Shown here: positions 60,594 to 64,000 of the stretch, piece by piece | Position numbering within the stretch: the stretch's first letter is position 1 | Layout: every line of letters begins with the position of its first letter | Assembly (NCBI GenBank): GCA_047974565.1 | Contig: JBKECN010000019.1 | Coordinates: 124,001 to 188,000 of the forward strand | Direction of reading: 5' to 3' | Origin: JBDIAG01 sp047974565 | GTDB lineage: Bacteria; Actinomycetota; Actinomycetes; Actinomycetales; CAWJMD01 | DNA: 64,000 bases | Notes under the pieces: generated by a model | What the model was told of the DNA's origin: nothing | The model's input: only the letters and a program-made list of their open reading frames with translations | The model's database searches: none | Position numbers and translations under genes: made by a program

Positions 60594-61560
60594 GACCCCC
60601 TTGAGCCGTGACGAGCTCACGGTGAACACCTCGCCAGATCCGGACCCGCCAGGCCAGCAGGCACCGGACGCGGCTTCGGTCGACCACGCTGCACCCGACC
60701 AAGCTGCACCCGGCCAAGCTGCACCCGACCAGGCCTCGCCCGACCACGCTGTAACCGACCAGACTGCACTGGACCACGCCACCCCCGACCAGACAGCACC
60801 GAACCACGCCACACCGAACCGCGCCGCACCCGACCAGCCTGCACCGAACCACGCCACACCCGACCAAGTTGTGCCTGGCCACGCCGCACCCGACCAAGCT
60901 GTGCCGGACGACGATGCGCGCGAGGGTGCCGGTGGCACCGAGTTGTCCGTCCACCTGTCCCCGGAAGATTCCGTCCGGCTATCCGCGGACGATTCCGTCC
61001 GGCTATCCCCGGACGATTCCGTCCGACTGTCCCCCGACGAATCCGTCCAGTTGTCCCCCGCAGAACTGTCCCCCGCCGAACGGGGGTCCCCCAAAGCGGA
61101 GGCGTCCCCCGCCGAAGGGGGGTCCAACGATGAATCGGAAGCAACAGGCGTCATCCCCGGCTCGCATCGGGCCGGCTGGGAGCCGCCGGCTCCCTCGGCC
61201 AGCGGCTCACGAGCCTGGTCTGGGCGGGACCTGGCCGGCATCACCATCGACGCGGCACGCGACGGCGACCTCGACACCGACGACGTACGGATCCACCCCG
61301 ACGTGCTGGCTGCCCAGGCAGACGTGGCCGAACGGACCGGCAACCCGCAGCTGGCGGCCAGCCTGCGATTGGCAGCCGAGTTGGCGGTGCTCCCGGAGAA
61401 GGAACTCCTCGGCGTGTACGACCTGCTCCGGCCGGGAAGAGCAAGCCTGGACGCGATGAACGAGGCGGTGCGCCTCCTGGACAGCCTCGCCCTCCCGCTG
61501 GCCGCCGCGCACGTGCGCGAGGCGGCCCGGTGGTACGTGGCCCGTGGACTGATCGGCTGA
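60586..61560 (+). CDS. Diol/glycerol dehydratase small subunit with long repeat extension
   Basis: 324 residues, about twice the size of PduE-type subunits. The conserved domain is the last 125 residues (RDLAGITIDAARDGDLDTDD, IHPDVLAAQADVAERTGNPQ, ELLGVYDLLRPGRASLDAM). The first 200 residues are low complexity: about 16 APDQA/SPDHA pentapeptides, then four SVRLSPDD octapeptides, then a Ser/Glu/Pro tract. GTG 60586 with upstream GGAGG starts 8 bp inside the large-subunit gene. It should complete the B12-binding heteromer. The extension's role is unknown; no microcompartment genes are present to explain it as a targeting tail. Confidence 0.85.
   Translation: MTETPLSRDELTVNTSPDPDPPGQQAPDAASVDHAAPDQAAPGQAAPDQASPDHAVTDQTALDHATPDQTAPNHATPNRAAPDQPAPNHATPDQVVPGHAAPDQAVPDDDAREGAGGTELSVHLSPEDSVRLSADDSVRLSPDDSVRLSPDESVQLSPAELSPAERGSPKAEASPAEGGSNDESEATGVIPGSHRAGWEPPAPSASGSRAWSGRDLAGITIDAARDGDLDTDDVRIHPDVLAAQADVAERTGNPQLAASLRLAAELAVLPEKELLGVYDLLRPGRASLDAMNEAVRLLDSLALPLAAAHVREAARWYVARGLIG
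60670..61065 (+). repeat. In-frame tandem repeats (15-bp and 24-bp) in the small-subunit gene
   Basis: From about 60670 to 60905, some 16 copies of a 15-bp unit of the type GACCAAGCTGCACCC encode APDQA-like pentapeptides. From about 60965 to 61060, four 24-bp units containing GATTCCGTCCGGCTATCC encode SVRLSPDD. Both arrays stay in frame. Confidence 0.88.
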
Positions 61561-61564
61561 GGCG

Positions 61565-63319
61565 ATGAGCATCGACACTCCCTCCGCCCCCGCAGCCCGC
61601 CACCTGGCCACACCCGTCGCCGGCCGTCGTGCCCTGGTCGAGGTGCGGGCCGGGCTGGACGTGGGCAATGCCACCACCGAGATCGTGCTGGTCGACGCCC
61701 GCGGGGTGGTGCTGGCCGCAGACCGCACCCCGACCCGGGGCACCAAGGGCAGCCCCGAGAGCCTGCGGGCCGCCGCATCCCTGCTGCGCCGCACCGCCCG
61801 TCGCGCACACGCCCGGATCACCGAGATCAACACCTGCCAGGTGCGTCCGGTGCGCACCCACACGGTCGCCGTGACACCGAGGCCAGTGGACACCGGACCG
61901 ATCGCGGTGCTGGCCGCCGGGGCGGGCACCGCCGGAGGACGCGGTTTCGGCGCCGGACGGCCGTGGGACATCCGCGCGGAGCGACCCTATGGGCCGGTCG
62001 TCGCCGTGTGCCCGCCGGGCATGGGGTTCCGCGAGTGCGTGGACCGGATACGACAGGCCGTCGACACCGGCGCCCCGGTGCGGGCCGTGGTCTCGGCCAA
62101 CGACGACGGGGTGCTCATCGCGAACCGGCTGACGAACCTGCCGGTGATCGACCAGGTGGACACCGAGGCCGCCCTGGCCACCGTGCTCCTGGCGGTCGAA
62201 GTTGCCGCCCCCGGCCATCCCCCCGAGATCTGCACCGACACCTTCGCCCTCGGCAGCGAACTCAACGCCCAAGCCGCCTGCACCTGGACCCCTCAGCATC
62301 TGGCCCGGATCGTGCTCGACCTGGAAGGGGTGTCCAACTGCCTCGTCGGGGTGCTGGCGGCCCGGCCCGCGACGGACGACTCACGGTTGCCGCGGGCACT
62401 GTGGCCGTACGGCTGGCGCCGACTGGACCCGGTCGAGGTAGCTGCCTCCCAGGTGGGTCAGGTACGCAAGCTCACCATCGACGGCTCGACCACCGAGGTG
62501 GCCGATCTGAACACCCTGCCGGTCCGGCCGCTGGTGGCCGACCTGCGGCGAGGTGGCGGCGCAGGCGACGTCCTGCTGGCCACCCTCGATGCGGACAAGC
62601 CACTCGTCGATCCCGAGCAGATCCTCGCCGACCTGACCGGCCTACCCGTGCAGGTGCGCCGAGGCGCGTCCAGTGAGGCACTGGCCGCGCAGGCGGGGGC
62701 CTGGACCACCCCCGGCGCACAGGGCGCCTACGTGGTGGACCTGGGCGCCGGCACCGCGGATGTGGTGCCGGCGAGCGGCCCGCCCACGGTTGCTGCGGGC
62801 AGTGGAGAACTTCTCACCGCCGGGCTCGCTGCGGTGCTGGACGTGAGCCGGGCGATCGCCGAGTACGCCAAGCGCGGCCCGTCGGTGCGCGCCGAGTCCA
62901 CCACGGTGGTCGAGGGAGAGGACGGGGCGCGCCGCTTCCTGGACACCCCGCTGGACGGCAGCGTCGTGGGTCGGCTCGCAGTTGAGGGACCGGTCGGTTT
63001 CGTGGCGCTGCCCGGTGGATGGACCCCACCGGAGTGGCGGGCGGTCCGCCGCCGCGCCAAGGCCGAGGTCTTCGGCACCGCGATGCGCCGCAGCGGCGCG
63101 GTCGGGGTAGGCCAGCCGGTGCTGCTGGTCGGCGGGCCGGCCGCCGACGACGAGGTGGTGCTCGCGGTCTCGGAGGTGCTCGGCGCCTCCCAGCCGGTTG
63201 GCCGCGGACGGGTGGCTGCCGGCATGGTGTCGCCGACCGCGTCCGTACCGCGCGGCACCCCCCGCGACAGCCTCGGCCACCGATTCGCCGTCGCCTACGG
63301 GCTCACCCTGGACGCCTGA
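61565..63319 (+). CDS. Diol dehydratase reactivase, large (ATPase) subunit
   Basis: 584-residue DdrA/PduG-type chaperone that exchanges damaged cobalamin from the dehydratase using ATP. The actin-like ATPase core shows AGLDVGNATTEIVLVD (phosphate 1 motif, residues 29-44), VDTEAALATVLLAVEVAA, AYVVDLGAGTADVVPA (second phosphate motif) and LLVGGPAADDEVV. The small DdrB subunit is not present downstream. Starts 4 bp after the small-subunit stop and is co-transcribed. Its presence implies that the dehydratase still binds adenosylcobalamin. Confidence 0.9.
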   Translation: MSIDTPSAPAARHLATPVAGRRALVEVRAGLDVGNATTEIVLVDARGVVLAADRTPTRGTKGSPESLRAAASLLRRTARRAHARITEINTCQVRPVRTHTVAVTPRPVDTGPIAVLAAGAGTAGGRGFGAGRPWDIRAERPYGPVVAVCPPGMGFRECVDRIRQAVDTGAPVRAVVSANDDGVLIANRLTNLPVIDQVDTEAALATVLLAVEVAAPGHPPEICTDTFALGSELNAQAACTWTPQHLARIVLDLEGVSNCLVGVLAARPATDDSRLPRALWPYGWRRLDPVEVAASQVGQVRKLTIDGSTTEVADLNTLPVRPLVADLRRGGGAGDVLLATLDADKPLVDPEQILADLTGLPVQVRRGASSEALAAQAGAWTTPGAQGAYVVDLGAGTADVVPASGPPTVAAGSGELLTAGLAAVLDVSRAIAEYAKRGPSVRAESTTVVEGEDGARRFLDTPLDGSVVGRLAVEGPVGFVALPGGWTPPEWRAVRRRAKAEVFGTAMRRSGAVGVGQPVLLVGGPAADDEVVLAVSEVLGASQPVGRGRVAAGMVSPTASVPRGTPRDSLGHRFAVAYGLTLDA

Positions 63320-63451
63320 CCACGGATCGAGCGCCGGCGCCCGGATGCTGGTCGCCCGTGCAAACTCCGCACTCCGACCGGGACGTCCGAGACTCAATCG
63401 ATACGTGACGATCCTCACAACTCGGTCGCGGCTGTGCCACGCTCGGTCGAC

Positions 63452-64000
63452 ATGAGCCAGGCCCAAGACGTCACCCATCCCGGATATCACACAGGAAAAG
63501 TCGTCCAACTCGCCGCGGTCGCCGCCCTCGGGGGCTTCCTGTTCGGCTTCGACACCGCAGTCATCAACGGCGCGGTCAACGCGATGCGGGACGACTTCGG
63601 AATCGGTTCGGGGTTGACCGGATTCGTCGTCTCATCCGCTCTCCTGGGGTGTATGGCCGGCGCCTATCTGGCCGGTCGGCTCGCCGACCGGTGGGGTCGA
63701 CTCCGGGTGATGTTCCTGGCCTCGGCCCTGTTCACCGTCTCGGCGATCGGATCCGGTATCGCCTTCGGCCCCATCGACATGATCTTCTGGCGGCTCGTCG
63801 GTGGACTCGGAGTGGGCGCCGCCTCGGTGATCGCCCCGGCATACATCGCCGAGATCTCCCCCGCCGAGATCCGGGGACGGATGGGCTCGCTGCAGCAGTT
63901 GGCGATCGTCACCGGCATCTTCATCGCGCTGCTCTCGGACTACGCCTTGGCCGGGGCGGCGGGCGGCTCGAACGAGCCGTTGTGGTTCGGCGTTGACGCC
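63452..64000 (+). CDS. Sugar-porter family MFS transporter (C-terminus beyond window)
   Basis: The first 183 residues of a 12-helix transporter are visible. Helix 1 reads VVQLAAVAALGGFLFGFDTAV with the sugar-porter GFLFGFDT signature, the loop 2-3 motif is GRLADRWGRLRVM, and AYIAEISPAEIRGRMGSLQQL is the family's helix 4-5 region. It would import a sugar or polyol by proton symport. Starts at ATG 63452, 132 bp after the reactivase stop. It may bring in the dehydratase substrate (position-based inference). Confidence 0.9.
   Translation, partial: MSQAQDVTHPGYHTGKVVQLAAVAALGGFLFGFDTAVINGAVNAMRDDFGIGSGLTGFVVSSALLGCMAGAYLAGRLADRWGRLRVMFLASALFTVSAIGSGIAFGPIDMIFWRLVGGLGVGAASVIAPAYIAEISPAEIRGRMGSLQQLAIVTGIFIALLSDYALAGAAGGSNEPLWFGVDA

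Overview
The window is GC-rich throughout, with tightly packed genes joined by ATGA/GTGA stop-start overlaps. It encodes a fused FbiC (cofactor F420), a DUF222/HNH endonuclease, a dynamin-like GTPase pair and many GTG starts. This points to a high-GC Actinomycetota chromosome; I cannot name the genus from sequence alone. At least seven genes carry a TANNNT hexamer exactly 6 nt before the start codon, so leaderless transcripts are probably common in this organism.

Layout. 1-3133: hrpA-type RNA helicase (minus, runs off the left edge). 3570-14650: surface-polysaccharide operon with a GT2, a membrane-anchored protein, a polysaccharide deacetylase, a large DUF2206-type membrane protein, a flippase, a 29-codon bridging ORF and two proteins each made of two fused GT4 domains. 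A convergent secreted glycoside hydrolase (14724-16517) follows. 16939-18905: cupin, alpha/beta hydrolase and ABM-domain membrane protein. 19156-22577: fbiC with a small membrane protein. 22955-26611: cNMP/CBS/DUF294 protein, DnaQ-like exonuclease and TesB thioesterase. 26613-30894: a conflict-type operon of a Trypco1 protein and a 1285-residue trypsin + CHAT + STAND NTPase + helical repeat protein. It is divergent from a metallo-beta-lactamase lipoprotein across a perfect 9-bp inverted repeat. 31845-35843: exported protein, HupE/UreJ-like membrane protein and DUF3500 lipoprotein. 36310-38432: divergent LysR regulator and YeiH-type transporter. 38676-41120: DUF222-HNH. 41162-45509: thiE divergent from a TPP-riboswitch-led thiO-thiS-thiG-thiF operon. 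45609-48633: TerC and EttA, converging on a strong hairpin. 49431-50027: SSB. 50489-54486: two GTPases. 55193-56919: APH-type kinase and GntR regulator. 57462-57985: a nine-repeat CRISPR-type array with no cas genes in view. 58209-63319: B12-dependent diol/glycerol dehydratase homologue (large and medium subunits fused, then small subunit and reactivase). 63452-64000: start of a sugar-porter MFS protein.

Repeats are a recurring theme. Short in-frame tandem repeats have expanded in termini and linkers of otherwise ordinary proteins (deacetylase, a double GT4, HNH, ThiE, dynamin-like GTPase, dehydratase small subunit, GH signal region). Several gene-free gaps hold minisatellite-like or operator-like repeats.

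The most interesting items are the dehydratase large subunit, which aligns without gaps to diol dehydratase but has lost nearly all canonical active-site residues; the orphan CRISPR-type array; the Trypco1/trypsin/CHAT/NTPase locus with its divergent palindrome; and the face-to-face promoter shared by thiE and the riboswitch-led thi operon.
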